Source: Alphaproteobacteria bacterium
GTDB taxonomy: Bacteria > Pseudomonadota > Alphaproteobacteria > Rickettsiales > Rickettsiaceae
NCBI GenBank assembly: GCA_020630305.1
Contig: JAHDBQ010000062.1
Span: 1-5,800, forward strand
Length of the DNA: 5,800 nucleotides
Direction of reading: 5' to 3'
In this document: positions 5,416 to 5,800 of the stretch, one piece after another
How the letters are laid out: every line of letters begins with the position of its first letter
How positions within the stretch are numbered: the stretch's first letter is position 1
Notes under the pieces: generated by a model
Told to the model about the DNA's origin: nothing
Database searches by the model: none
The model's input: only the letters and a program-made list of their open reading frames with translations
Translations under genes and position numbers: made by a program

Positions 5416-5800
5416 ATGAAGCAAATAACTTTTTCATTCCCGTCTAGCAACGACTATAACCCAGAAGAGTTTATAGAATCAGATTGTAACAAACTTGCCT
5501 GTCATTCCATTGATAATTGGAAAGAGGCTTGGGGTGTTGCGCCATACTCCAAGACACTTGTGCTTCGCGGTGGAAAATCATCTGGCAAGACCTTGCTTGC
5601 TAAAAGATGGTCAACGCAGCTAAATATAATTTTTATCAGAAAAATGCATGAGCTGACAGAAAATATTTTAAATCATCATGATGGGTTCATCGTTGACGGG
5701 CTGGATTCCAGCTGGGATGAAGAAAAATTATTCCATCAATTTAATTCAATTAATGAGGCTGGAAAGTATCTACTAATTTGTCTAGAGCAAATCCCGGAAA
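5416..5800 (+). CDS. hdaA: HdaA/Hda-like DnaA-related AAA+ protein, 3' end outside window (partial)
   Basis: An open frame starts at ATG 5416 and runs off the window, giving 128 residues. The N-terminus MKQITFSFPSSNDYNPEEFI resembles Hda/HdaA proteins: QITFSF (3-8) fits the QLxLxL-type sliding-clamp-binding motif, followed by the DnaA-like 'Y..E.FI.S..N..A...I..W' pattern (14-35). Walker A is GGKSSGKT (52-59) and Walker B is FIVDGLD (91-97). Hda proteins, bound to the DNA polymerase clamp, stimulate ATP hydrolysis by DnaA and so prevent re-initiation of replication. DnaA itself is less likely, because its long N-terminal domains are missing before the ATPase and the clamp motif sits at the extreme N-terminus. 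The Walker B second acidic residue, normally Asp, is Gly96. Sensor and arginine-finger regions lie beyond the window. It starts four bases after the AI-2E gene's stop codon, indicating one operon. Whether a DnaA-type DNA-binding domain IV is absent cannot be seen here. Confidence 0.85.
   Translation, partial: MKQITFSFPSSNDYNPEEFIESDCNKLACHSIDNWKEAWGVAPYSKTLVLRGGKSSGKTLLAKRWSTQLNIIFIRKMHELTENILNHHDGFIVDGLDSSWDEEKLFHQFNSINEAGKYLLICLEQIPE

Noticed and set aside
1..5800. tRNA, rRNA, insertion sequence, CRISPR array or replication origin
   Set aside because: No cloverleaf, conserved rRNA segment, transposase, terminal inverted repeats, regular spaced repeats or DnaA-box cluster was noticed; the genes fill nearly all of the window.

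Overview
The window is AT-rich (about one third G+C, judged by eye) and carries six genes, all on the + strand. They are the 3' part of an ankyrin-repeat protein, an AEC-family membrane carrier, a short MaeB-type malic enzyme, the co-chaperone GrpE, an AI-2E/PerM-family membrane protein, and the 5' part of a DnaA-related AAA+ protein of the Hda/HdaA type. Low G+C, an ankyrin protein, a reduced metabolic enzyme and an AI-2E carrier directly before an hdaA-like gene (an arrangement known in Alphaproteobacteria) together suggest a host-associated alphaproteobacterium. A Rickettsiales-like lineage is the best guess. This is inference: no rRNA or other decisive marker is present.

Layout: 2-1075 is the ankyrin gene, open at the left edge. 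1076-1317 is an AT-rich spacer with a 22-bp near-palindrome. 1318-2250 (AEC carrier) and 2281-3561 (malic enzyme) lie 30 bp apart and may be co-transcribed. They could form an organic-acid module, with transport of a carboxylate such as malate and its oxidative decarboxylation to pyruvate. 3562-3701 is a spacer with the best promoter candidate in the window, in front of grpE (3702-4274). 4275-4367 holds an imperfect hairpin and T-rich DNA before the AI-2E gene (4368-5411). The hdaA-like gene starts at 5416, four bases after that stop codon, and runs off the right edge.

Four of the genes are ordinary housekeeping or transport genes and no novel multi-gene system is evident. The points most worth a second look are the malic enzyme that ends exactly where MaeB proteins normally continue into a phosphotransacetylase-like domain, the D-to-G change in Walker B of the HdaA-like protein, the ankyrin protein as a possible host-interaction factor, and the absence of Shine-Dalgarno sequences before all five visible start codons.
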